From positions 1 through 64,000 of the forward strand of contig CAZSXT010000007.1 in NCBI GenBank assembly GCA_964611435.1: 64,000 nt of DNA, read 5' to 3'. Each line of letters begins with the position of its first letter. The first letter of the stretch is position 1. Below are positions 12,201 to 24,200 of this stretch, piece after piece. The stretch is from JAYPHU01 sp964611435. Its GTDB lineage: Bacteria > Pseudomonadota > Alphaproteobacteria > Rhodospirillales > UBA2165. The notes beneath the pieces were generated by a model. It made no database searches. It worked only from the letters and a program-made list of their open reading frames with translations, and was not told where the DNA came from. The position numbers and the translations under genes are program-made.

Positions 12201-15200
12201 CATTCGCCTCATCAACCGTCACATCGATCAAGCTTCCCAGTGTTCCGTGTGAGGTCAGCGTCGCTAATAAACCGGCTTCAATCGCCGCATTATCGGCTTC
12301 ATCACCTGTCACAGTGTATGTAACGGTAACGGGACTAATGTTGCCATGAGTTAGGGTGACAGAAACTGTATCGTCAGCGATAAATTCACCATCGATTTTT
12401 ACAGCAACCTTGGCCGCGCTTGTCGGATCAAGGGCCTTGTATGAAAACGTGTCCACCACTTTGTCGCCGGTGGTCATCGTATTAAAGTCGCTGACACTGT
12501 CGGGATCATAGCCAACAACCGTCGTTCTGACGACACTGGCAGAGGCATCGTTAAAATCGCCACCCGTGAAATTTGTCGCATTTACGGTTGTCGAGAACGA
12601 GGTATCAGAACTTTTTGCGCTGATCAAAATAACGCCATTGGCCGGGCCACTTGAGGCTGTCAAAACGCTTGAGAGGGTCTCATCTGAATTTATGAGCTCA
12701 ATCAAGGATAGCTCGATATCGGTAATTTCCGTGTCAGTCGCCAGAGTAGTGTAGGATACAGTTGTTGCCGTCCCATCAATCGTGACGGTAATGGCGTAAG
12801 CGTCACCGGCCTCGAGAGTGCCGCCAACGGTCACACGGTCTGCTGCTAGGGTTGTCAACGTTGCGCCGTGTGCTGTCGTCATCTCCGGCAAGTGGAGGGT
12901 CAGCGTATCGCCGGTATCAACGTCTCGGTCGTTATAAAAAAGGTCTATGAGAACGACGTCACCATTTTCTCTCGCTCTTGCGACATCGGCCGTCGATATG
13001 GGAACGTCGTTCTCACCAGCGATCGTTACCGTAACCGTGGCATCCGTGAAATTGGTCCCATCCGTCACAGAATATGTGAAAGTATCGTTCAGTGTCTGAC
13101 CAACCGCCAAGCTCTCGAGCGTTGACGCAGACGCATTGTAAGTAATAGTGCCATCATCATTCAGCGTCGTGGTACCATAAGCACCTGCTGTTGGCGTCAG
13201 TACCGACAAAACGTCATTATCTTTGTCACTATCGTTCGCTAGTACGTTGATGGTGACATTCCCGCCTTCAGTAACATTCGCCGTGTCATCACCGGCAACG
13301 GGTGGCCCCTCAACCCCCAGTACCGTTAGGTTGACTTGACCTGTCGTCTCTCCACCTTCTGTATCCTGAACCGTATATGATATCGTCTGAACTGCAGCGG
13401 CGGCGTTTTTAGCCAAATCGACAAACAAAGCGTGATTTTGATCTGGTGTAATCGTGATTGTACCATCGGAATTCTGGACAGCTGTTACAGCTCCCGAGGC
13501 ACCATTGAAGGCGACACTATTTAGCTTGAGGGATATATCCTGTCCTTCAACGTCCGTATCATTATCCAATACGCGCAGCACAACGGACTTATCGGCCGCT
13601 AATTCCACCGACTCATTGACTACTGTTGGCGCATCATTGACCGAAGCTATATTTACAGACACGGTCTTCGTGGCCGCCACACCATTTTCATCGACCACAC
13701 GGAAGATAAAGGTATCTGATCCAAAGAAATTTAGATTGGGTGCATAAGAAAATGTGCCATCAGCATTTACGGTCAGGTTTCCATTCTCTGGATTACCACC
13801 AGCCGCGACCGAATAGGTTAGTTGTGAGCCTGTGTCCGGATCCGAAGCAAAATTAGAGAGGTCGCCAGTTACGGCAGATCCATCTTCCGTTCCACTGAAT
13901 GATACGGCATTGGCTGTGACCTCAGGAGCATCATTTACGCCCTGAACGGTCAGGGTCAGATTTGTAGCATCTGACTCGACACCGCTGGGATCTTCGACTT
14001 TGTACGTAAGGACCTTTTGAACAACATCCCCAGCGGAGAGCCCCTTATACCAATTGCTCTCAGGAACAAACTTAATGCGCCCGTTCGCGGGATTAACAAC
14101 AACTTGGCTCCCCGTTGTCGCACCAGTGATCGTCGTCTCACCAGAAATAGCTGTTGTTACGCCCTCGAATGTCACCTCTGTAATCGACAGGGCGTCTCCA
14201 TCGATGTCGGTATCATTGCTGAGAACCCTGACGGAGGTCCCCGCCGAGGATACGACTGTACCAAAATCAGCTACAGTCGTTGGACCATCGTTTACAGCAG
14301 ATACCTCGACCCTCACCGTGGCCGAACTATAACTAGGAACTTCAGCGTCGTTAGCGACGGTATAGGTGAAACTGTCGCTACCGTTGTAATTCGGGTTTGG
14401 AGTATACCTAACGCTTCCGTTCGCAACATCAGTGCTCACGGCAATCTTGCTATCACTCTCGGTTAATGTGAACGGTTGCCCACCCTGAAGCGCAGAAACT
14501 CGAATGACACCAATGCTCTCAGATGAAGCAACAACCGACTCGTTCAGCTCAGCATTACTATTGATAACCCCAACAACTTTGAGCGCGACCGCTGCTGCAT
14601 CCTCTCCACTGAGCGCATTATAGTAAATTTCTTGACCATTGATAACGAGAGTGTACTCGCCAGTAGAACTAAATGTCAGAAGTTCTTGTTGGGCTAGAAT
14701 TTGAACATTGCCATTTGTCGCTGCCCCAACCGACAAGAGCGTAGCACCCACCAATGGATCTCCATCGGCGCGTGTGTCATTTTCCAGGAGATTGACGACG
14801 ACGGATGTGTCCTCATCAATAGCGTCATTTCCATCTAACACATCATCAAGCGCAACTGGCCTTGCGTTGGCAAGTTCTTGCGCAATCCTCAAAGCCTCTT
14901 CTTGAAGCGTTTTTGCCAAACTTTGGGCGAACTGTGCTTGACCAGCAGATGCCTGAGCTGCCGAGCTCTCGGAATAGATCGCCTGCGCCCTCGCCAATTC
15001 AGCTTGGCTTTGCGTGGTATCTACGAGCGCTTGTGAGCTCTGGGCCGCATCACTTGCGCTATTTAAAGCTGTTTTAATCGCAGCATTGTCATCGGTTGCT
15101 GCCATTGCGTTTTCAGCGGCAGCGACAATGTCAGAATAATTCTCAGCAGAATTTGCATTCGTAACAACAATATTTACAGCATCACCAATTGCTCCTGTCA

Positions 15201-18200
15201 CATCCGCCAGCGCCATCAAACTGGTCTCGAACCCTCGCAAGGCCGATTCGATCCCGGTCGCACTGACTGTAATTCCGGAACTCTCACCACTATCAGTTAT
15301 TGTAGCTGTGACAGCGACCGAGTCAGACGCGGCAGGCACTGTGAGGACCAATTCATTTCCAGAGAAAGCTGCCGATGGCGTAACACCGATACTGTTAGAA
15401 GCCTCAACTGCCGAAACAATCTTGTCTCTGACCACCGACATTGGAGTTGATTGGGACGCACTCGCGGTTACATCGGCGCTGGTAACCGTGTACGCCACCT
15501 CGGTCCCGCCAATCGTAAGCTTGAAAACATCGCCGGCCTCAACAGCGCCATCAAGGACCACAGAAAAGGCCTGAGAGGTCGTCTCAACAAGCGCAGAGGT
15601 TTTTGTCACAACATCAGACAGTTTTGAAGACACAGAACTCGCCGTGACACTGTCATCGCCGCCAACCTTTTCACCAATCAATGTCTCTGCGGCATTGATT
15701 GATTGCTGGAGGTCGTACATCGGTAACAGAAATTCTGGAATATTGGTTAGGTCGGTTGGAGGCGCATCTCGTTCGCCGCGGACATACTCCTCAATGGCAC
15801 TGACCGTAGCCTCTTCCGCACCTTCAGTTATGGCCTTTGCCCTGTAATATGTGTACGCCTGATCAATGGTCGTTTTGGCAGCTGTAATCGCCGTGTCCGC
15901 GTTCGAAAAGGCATCGTTGGCAGCATCAAGAGCATCTGTTTCCGAACCTTCAATGGCGTTCTTAGCACCTAAAGCCGCCTGCTTTGCCTCATTGATCGCA
16001 GCTTCATTCGCCGCGGCCCGCTTTGCTGCAAATTCCTCAACACCCGCCGAGGCAACGTCAAGCTGCGCATTGGCATTTGCAAAAGAACCATTTGCAGATA
16101 CCGAAGACTGATTCGCGGTGCTGTAGTTCAAGGTTGCGGTTGAGATAAAGTCACGCGCATCTGACAACAAGGCTGTTGCCATCGAATTAACGTTGGGATC
16201 AGAGGTAAGCTCTGTGATCGCAGCAAGAACTTTCGTTTGCGCATCAGCTACCGTGGATGGAAGCGAAGTTAAATATCCGCCATCCACGATGGCTTGAACA
16301 GCATTAAGCACAACTCCCTGGGTTGCCAGAGTAACTTCAGCGGAAATTGCTGAGGCCTCTTGCGCTTCAGTAACAGCCAATTCCAAGGCGGCCTTGGCGC
16401 CAACACTTTCGATTGCAGCGAGACCTTTGTCGCCCGATGCAAAGTCGTACAATATTTCCAGCGCGCTGATGGCCGTTTCCGCCGAAGATTTAGCTGATTT
16501 CGCTGCTGTATCGGCAGCCGCCATCGCCTCAGCGGCAGAGAACGCAAACACATTTGTCGTATCGCTACCGCCCGTTATAGAAACCGAAGACGAAAAAGAG
16601 GTATCGGCGCTGTTGGAACGTAAAACAACAAATTCATCTGCGCTACCGGCTGAGGCAACCACCAGCTGGTTACCGTCACCATCTCGTGCTGCATTAATAG
16701 CTGTTATGGTCGCCGATTGGAGGGCGGCCGCATCCATTCCACTCGCAACAGTAACCGCCACATCGATAGATGTCTGGCCACTGCTTAGAGTTGTCGTGAT
16801 GACATCTCCTGTCTCAAGGCTGCCCGTTATAGAAAGCACTTCGACTTCGACAGTCGCGTCATACAGAGCCGATGAAATGTCGAATGCTTTGGCTGAAATC
16901 AAGGCCGCACCCAAATTAGTTTGGGCTTCCGCGGCTTGTTCGACAGCAATATCCTTTTGCACTTTGATGTCGGTGAGCGCAGATGCGGCGAGTTCGTCAG
17001 AGCCCTCAAGGTTGGCAACAGCAGTCACAACAGTTATGGAATTATTTCCACCTCCCGCGGTCGTTCCTGAAGATGAGAAACCGGTTCCAGCAGAGGCGGC
17101 CGTTAGGACAATAGCCCCGCTTCCACTCCCCACAGCCGCCGTTGCAACAGAACTTAGTGCAGCGTCGGCATTAATGCCTGCGACAAGAGCGTCTCGAATA
17201 TCACCAAGCGTTTCGCCAGAAGATACAGTGTGAGTAATGGTGACGCTCTCAATGGTGATGGCAAATGCATCCCCTGCACTGGGGCTTCCAGCTAAGGTAA
17301 CGTTATCCACTTGCGCAACTTGAGTGCTACCACTGGAATTGTTGACCGTCGTCGCAACAACCGCGGTATTTTCATTGCCGGCATCGGCGCCATCTGAGGC
17401 TAATGCCGATGTGCTGAACGCAACACCTGGAAAATTCGAGGTCAGGAGTATTTCGCCGGCGCTAGACCCGGATGACGCTACAACATCGATTGCTGCTGCC
17501 GACTGATTAATTGCCTCGATAAGGCCATCTCGGGCACCGGAAAGTGTAATCCCAGCACTGACATGCGAATCTGTAATCGTAAATGTGACCGAATTTCCAG
17601 AGACAATTATTGTATATGCATCACCGGACTCCAGGCTACCTGAGAAACCGAGCGTTACTGTATCAACTTGTGCTACACCTCCTGCCGTCGCTGCAGCTGA
17701 TGCTGCAGCATCAGCTGCAGACTGAGCCTCGGTTCTAGCCGATGAGGCGCTTGGACTTGTCGCTAGAGCCGTAGATGCAGCCGTAGCCGCTGTGACCGCG
17801 TCCGTTGCGGCAGTTTTTGTGGTTTCAGCCAGTGTGGCCGCATCTTGCGCTGCGGCTTTTACCGCGGTGGAGTTACTGCCAGCAGATACTGTAATTGCAT
17901 CCGCTTGATTTTTCGCCGAAAGTGCTGTCGCTACAGCCGTTTCGGCCTGCGTCCTTGCAACCTGCGCCGCTAAATATGCCGCCTCTGCAACGGCTTCATC
18001 AACCCCAGCGGCAGCTGCAATCGCTACAGCAGACTGAGCTGCCGCCTCGGTCAAGGCCGTTGCCGCAGCGGTCGCGGCCTCCTCTGCGTCTTCCAATGCG
18101 GCTACAGACTTAGCCAGCGCATTTTGTGCACGCGTATTTGCCTGATCGACGGCCGAGTAGGCTTCTGGATCAATTGACTTTGCGGATGCGACAGAAGCTA

Positions 18201-21200
18201 GAGCTGCCGCCGCCGCCGCGGCCTCGCCGACAGTGACCTCATGAACGATTTTGGCTTCAGATAGAGTTGCGGCAGCAGCCGATGACGCGATTGCCGCAGC
18301 AGCAGCCGATTTTTCAGCGGCTTCCGCTGCGGACTTTGTCGCTCGAACATCGGAAAGACGACTTTGAGCTGCTGTCTCAGACGAGGCTGCGTCCGCTTTT
18401 GCCGCCAATCCCTGATTGTAAGCTGCTGTAGCTGCCGCCTTTGCCGACAACAGGTCCTCTGTCGCCGCCTCGATACGTGCTGCTTCTCTTGCTGCCGCTC
18501 CCGCCTTAGCTGACACCGCAACCGTATAATTTTTTGCCGCAACGAGGTTGTTGGCCTCGGCTGCGAGTATGACCTGAAGCGCGGACTCGGCCGCGGCGTC
18601 GATTGAGGCAACCGCCGCAAGTTGCGATGCGTCGGCATCTGACTGTGCAGTAAGCAGCGATTCGGGCGCGGCCAAATCATCCGGCGGATCATCAAACTGA
18701 TGAACGGCCGCAGCAGCATCTTTAATTAATTTGATGGGTGCACTTAAAGCTTCAGCCTTTTCTTCAGCTGTTGCCTCGGAATTATCGAACAGCGCCCTAA
18801 GCGCATCTGCCTCAGTGTTGGAAAATGCATCAAGCGTGATATTCAGCTTGCTCTTAATTTGAAGGAGCATGCCCTCGTTCAAATCACCAAGGGCTTGGGC
18901 AGCAGCAATGATGGCGTCAAGGGCAGCATCTGTCGCCGCTTCAGCGGTTGCCATAGCCGACTGCGCAACTAGGGTTGCTGCGTCAATATCTGCTTCTGCA
19001 CTCGCATCACCTGCATCCAAAAGATCTGCGGAATTGCCTGCATCATCGGCTGCCGTTTTCGCCGTTTGAACCGCCGCCGCTACTTCTGCCGATTTTATCT
19101 CTGCCGTATCAACCGCAGTCGACAATGCGTCCACAATTGTCGCAATCGCGTTATCAGCTCTCGCTTGAGCCGCCCCTTGCGCACCGGTTTCAAAGGCCGT
19201 CGCAAAACCAGATTTTGCAGCAGCTTCTGCGGCAACACGTGAGGCCGCAGCCGCTGCACCGGCCGCACTCGCCGCTGTTGCTTGCGCTAAAGTCTGGGCA
19301 GCCAGTGCGGCATCCAACGAAGCTTGGGCGGCCGCCACAGAGCCCGTTGCGTCGGCGAGAGCACTTTCAGCCTGCGCCAACGCTGACTTCCAAATGGTCT
19401 CAATCGGACTGTCCGTGTCCTTGCCATCATCGGCAGCGCTGAGCTTTGCTGTTACCTCTGCAACAGCGCGCTGTCGCGCGACCAACACGGCTTGCGCTGA
19501 TGCCAAGTCAATACTTGGCTGCACAACTGCGTCTGTAGCTGCGCTTGACGCCTGAGTTGCAAGCTGCGCCGCCATATTCGCCTTTCCAGCATTACCCGCA
19601 GCTATTGATGCTGCGTTCACGGCTGAAATACGGTCAGCGGTTGCCGTGCCCGCAACCCAGCCATCAGCTGCGATAGTTGCATTTGCAGCGACTTCATATG
19701 ATGCAGACGCAGCACCCGCATCGGTCACAGCCTGTATTGCCGCACTCGCCGCGCGAGACGCCTGGGCCAACGCCTCACTACCCGCACCCGCAGCGGACTC
19801 AATGGCGGCACTTGCCGCTGCTTGCGCAAGGTCTGCCGCTTGCTGGGCAGCTTCAGAAGCAACTTTAGCCGTATCTACATCGACGTCTTTCGCAGCTTGC
19901 TGGGTAAGAACGAGTTTCTGGGCTGCCTCTTGAGCCTTTGCAACGGCAGTGTCTGCAAGCTCCTTCGCATTTTCAGCCGCGGCATTGTCCGCATCCACTT
20001 TGTCTTTGATTGTTTGATTGGCAACCTGACGCGCGGCCTCAGCCGCCGCGGCCTCAGCACTTGCCGCATCCGCCGCCGCATTGATTGCAAATTCTTTGGC
20101 TTCTACCTCTGCCGCTTGTAAGTCTCTCGCTGCAACGGCGTCGGTTGCCTTGGAAGAGGCACTCTCCAGCAATGCCTGAACCTGACTAAGCGCGGTTGCA
20201 GCAGCACTCTCAAAAACTGATGCCAGGCTCGCATTGACTTGGATTGACGTATTTCGACCACTTGCCGAATTTGTCGCAGCACCAAAGGCAATAGCCGCCT
20301 CCTGAGCCGCCGCACTTGCCATTCGTTGCGCCGCTTCCGTTGTCGCTAATTCAAGCGACGCCGCCGTCGCACTTGACGCAACCACCGATGCATTCGCCCG
20401 AGCTGCATCGAGATCAAAATTTGCATCGCCGATACTGTCCAGAGCCTCTGCTGTCTGCGCTTTTTCAGAGTGGCTACTGACCAGAGCCTCTGACACGGAT
20501 GCTAGCTGAAGTGCCCCAACTGGTGTGATCGCAGTGAGAGAAATTTGCGATGAAGCCCCGTCACCACCAAAAATTTCAGCCTGAACTCCGGTTCCAACAT
20601 CGACCACGTTATTTGTCAGAGAAATGGTCACCGTTGCTTTGTGCGCCAAAAGCTTGCCGTCATCACCTTGCGACGCGAAGAAAAACGTGTCGGTGGTCGA
20701 CGCGCCGTTCTCCAAGCCACCAAGCTTGGTCGTATCAACGGTGTAACTCAGGCCTCCACCTTCGAGCTGCTCGACGGTACCTTTGAGACCCGACGTGAAG
20801 CCGGCAACTTTCGCCGCCGCCGCCATGGTTTCGTCGAGAGCCTTCAAGACTTCGGTGGCCGCCTGCGCATCCTCAGCAGCACTTGTTGCGGCGGCAGCTG
20901 CGGCAGCAGCTTCCTGAGCAGCAGCTTTTTCAGCTTCTTGAGCTGCATCAGCTTCGGCATTCAGCGCGCCTTCTGCCATGTTCTGGGCAATTTGCCGCGC
21001 AGAATCGATCATTGCCTGAGCAATCTTTGCAGGATCAATGGATTGCTGCTGCGGCCCAATATTGAGGCCCTGAAGGGCTGGGTTTGCCGTTGCTTCAATC
21101 GCATCCGCGAGATCGGCAAAGGCGTCGGCCTTCTTTTCGAATGACGCGAGTGACGTCAGTGAAGCATTGGAAGCGGCTAGGTAATTTTCACCGACAGCGA

Positions 21201-24200
21201 GAGAAGCCAGCGCCTCCACAGCTGCTGGATTTGATTGGGCAGCCGCACTATCTGCCGTGATCCCCAAAGTACCGAGAATAAGACTAACGGAGCCACTGGC
21301 ACCATCTAATGAATCACTGACGGCCGTTACATGCTGACGGACAAGCCCAGGCTCGGCTTCGGTCCCTAAAAGATAATCGACTTCCTCATGCAGCGCCCGT
21401 GCTTCTGCCGCAGATAAACCGGCGGCTGTGGCGTCGAACGCCAGCTGCTTCGCACCTTTTGCCGTGACCCCATCCAGTACAGTGGCATTATTGGCATCCG
21501 CCTTAACGCCATTGATAGTGAAGCCGTCCTGGGCTTTTAGAACTACGACTTCAAACGCCGTCGGGGAATAGCTTTTTGAGGCGGTTTGAACAGAGTAATA
21601 AATTGTATCAACAAAACTCTCTCCGGCGCTGAGACTTGCCAAACTCTCTTCATTTGCCGTGTAGCTAATGGCGCCGGTATCACTGACCTCAACCGATCCG
21701 CCAACTAGTTCAAGCTCTGTTCCATCCGCATCTTTAGTTCTAACACCATTGCTCGCGCCAAAGGTCAGCGCCGAGGCGTAGGCCGCCGATTCCGCTACGT
21801 CTTCAAGTGAAAGCTCAAGACCCACACTCGCCTGGGCCCGGGCAGCAGCTTCCCCGACAGCCAATTCGGCTGTAATTGCGGCAAGGTCGGATGCCGCATT
21901 GGCCGCGTCTGACTTAAGATCTATAGCAAGATCAAATGCGGCCTGGTATTCGGACTGGCTGTCAGTGAGCGCGGTTTCTGCTGTTGCTAATTCCGAAGCC
22001 GCTTCATTAGCGGTGACGACCGCAGCGTCATAGCTGCCTTGAACTTTAGTGATCGCACTATTGAAAAGACCTAAGAAATTCTCTGAAAATGTCTCGACAA
22101 GGGCAGCATTTTTAGCCAATTGGTCTGCAAGGGTCGCCTGGCTCTCGAGAAGGGCGTTGTCAGGAAACGCCGCAGACAAGGCAGTCGAATACGTCGAAAC
22201 CTGCTCAGCTCCAACAACTTTTAAACCCGCAATTTGTACGCTAGATACGGAAGCACCGGTATCGTTGATATATGTGACGGTATAGTCTCGTGTATTAAAT
22301 ACGTCCGTATACGTTGCATCGTTATCGTCTGTCGTGTTCCCCTCACCATTTTGCGCACTAACAGAGGCAATGAAGGGCTGACCGGAAACTTCTGGAACTA
22401 GAGAAATGCTTCCATCTGCATTTGCTACAGCCTGCAGGATTTCTTTAATATCTTCGTCTTCATTGATTGCCTGAACGAAAGATACCGCGGCATCATTAAG
22501 CGTCATTCCGCCGGCGACATCTTCGGCCGTAATGGTATAGCTCACAGGGTAACCATCGACAGTCAAACGATAGGCGTCGCCCTCTTCTAGCGCACCTGAG
22601 AGCGTAATTAAGCCCGTTTGAGTAGAAATCGTGATACTATCACTGATACTCGAACCATCCGCGAGCGCCTCAGTCAAATTCAGCGTCACCGCACCATTAC
22701 TAACCGCTGTTGTCCCTAGCGCCCCATCACTCGCGCCATCAACCTTTGCAGCGTTGACCGCTAAGTTTTCAGATACACTCAATTCCGGATCAAGAGGTCC
22801 CAGGTCTGCGCTATCGTCGCCTGAGAAAATATCCTTGAGGTCAGTTGTTAACCGACCAGTCGCCTCAGCCAGCGCTTCTTGGTAGGCCTCTTTCTTGGCT
22901 TTTGCCATCGCATCATCAACTAGCTTTCCAGCCAGATCTGCGCGGGCTTGCAGAAGCGCATTTGCTTTGACTTGAAGGGCCGAGTCTGCCACGGCCGAGG
23001 CGGCCGCGATTTGGCTCGATCCTGAGGCTGAAATCGAAGACAGGGTTGTCGTTTCCGCCAATGCCGTGTCGTCAGAGAGATCCGTTACAATTATGCTATT
23101 TTCAGCGGCAATCGACCCGCCATTATTTGTCACCGTTACAATGGCTTGCTTCGCGGTCAGGTTCCCCGCGTCATTGATCGTTGAAAAAACAAATTTATCG
23201 ATGTCGTAGGTCTGAGCGGCGTTGCCGCTGCCCGTCGCAGAAGCCGCAGCCTCGAACGTAACATCATCGGTTAGCGTAAGCAGACTAATGTCGTACTCGC
23301 CTGGGCTAGTGGCACCGTCTGGCGATGTCCAAGAGATATTTTGCGAAGAAAACTCGACAGGGTCTGAAAGCTCTCCATCGGCATTTTTATCGCCCGAAAG
23401 CGTAAAGTTTATGCCCCCAACACTCGATCCGCGATCGGCAATCCCTAAAGCGCTGATCACTGAGTCACCATTTATCGCATCGATTAAACCCGACCTGATA
23501 TCGGCAATTGTGTAGGCCTCACTTTTGGCCTCCGCCGCCGCAAAAGTGACCGTGGCGCCTCCAATCGTCACCGCGAACTCGTCGCCTATACCAAAATTGC
23601 CGGTTAATTCGATCCGAGAGATCGCAACAGCTTCGATGCTCGAATTGATCGACGATGATGCATTAATATCGGAGGCGAGCTTTGCTTGAACATTCGCGAG
23701 CGTATTTCCCGCGGATGCCGTGAACGCTGTTGTCGTGTCCGTGTTGCCAATGGAGACAACAACCGAAAAAGTATCCCCCGCCTCAATCGCATCACTCGCC
23801 GACAGCGAGACAAAGCCTCCGACGAACTTGTCTTGATTTGCCACGTATGTGACAGAGCCATCGGACGCGACGGCGACTGTTCCCTGGCTACCATCGCTCG
23901 CCCCGTCTGTGAGCGCTTCTTTTTTTTGCGTTAAAACGCCGGAGACATAATCAAGCGCCAATTCCTGAGAACTATCCGCAGAGGCAATAGCAGTTGCCGC
24001 AGCTTCCACAGCTAATTCAGCTTCAGAGAAGGCCTCATAGGCTGACAGGGCTTCCTCCGCAATAGACGCATCTACCTCCTGAACAATTTCTTTAAAATTG
24101 ACAAGCGTTTCAGCCTCTTCCTTAAAAGCACTGGCCTGCTTTGCCGCCTCAAGAGCTTCCTCCGAGCGCGCCCGAATTTCAGCTGCTGATTTTGCGGTGA

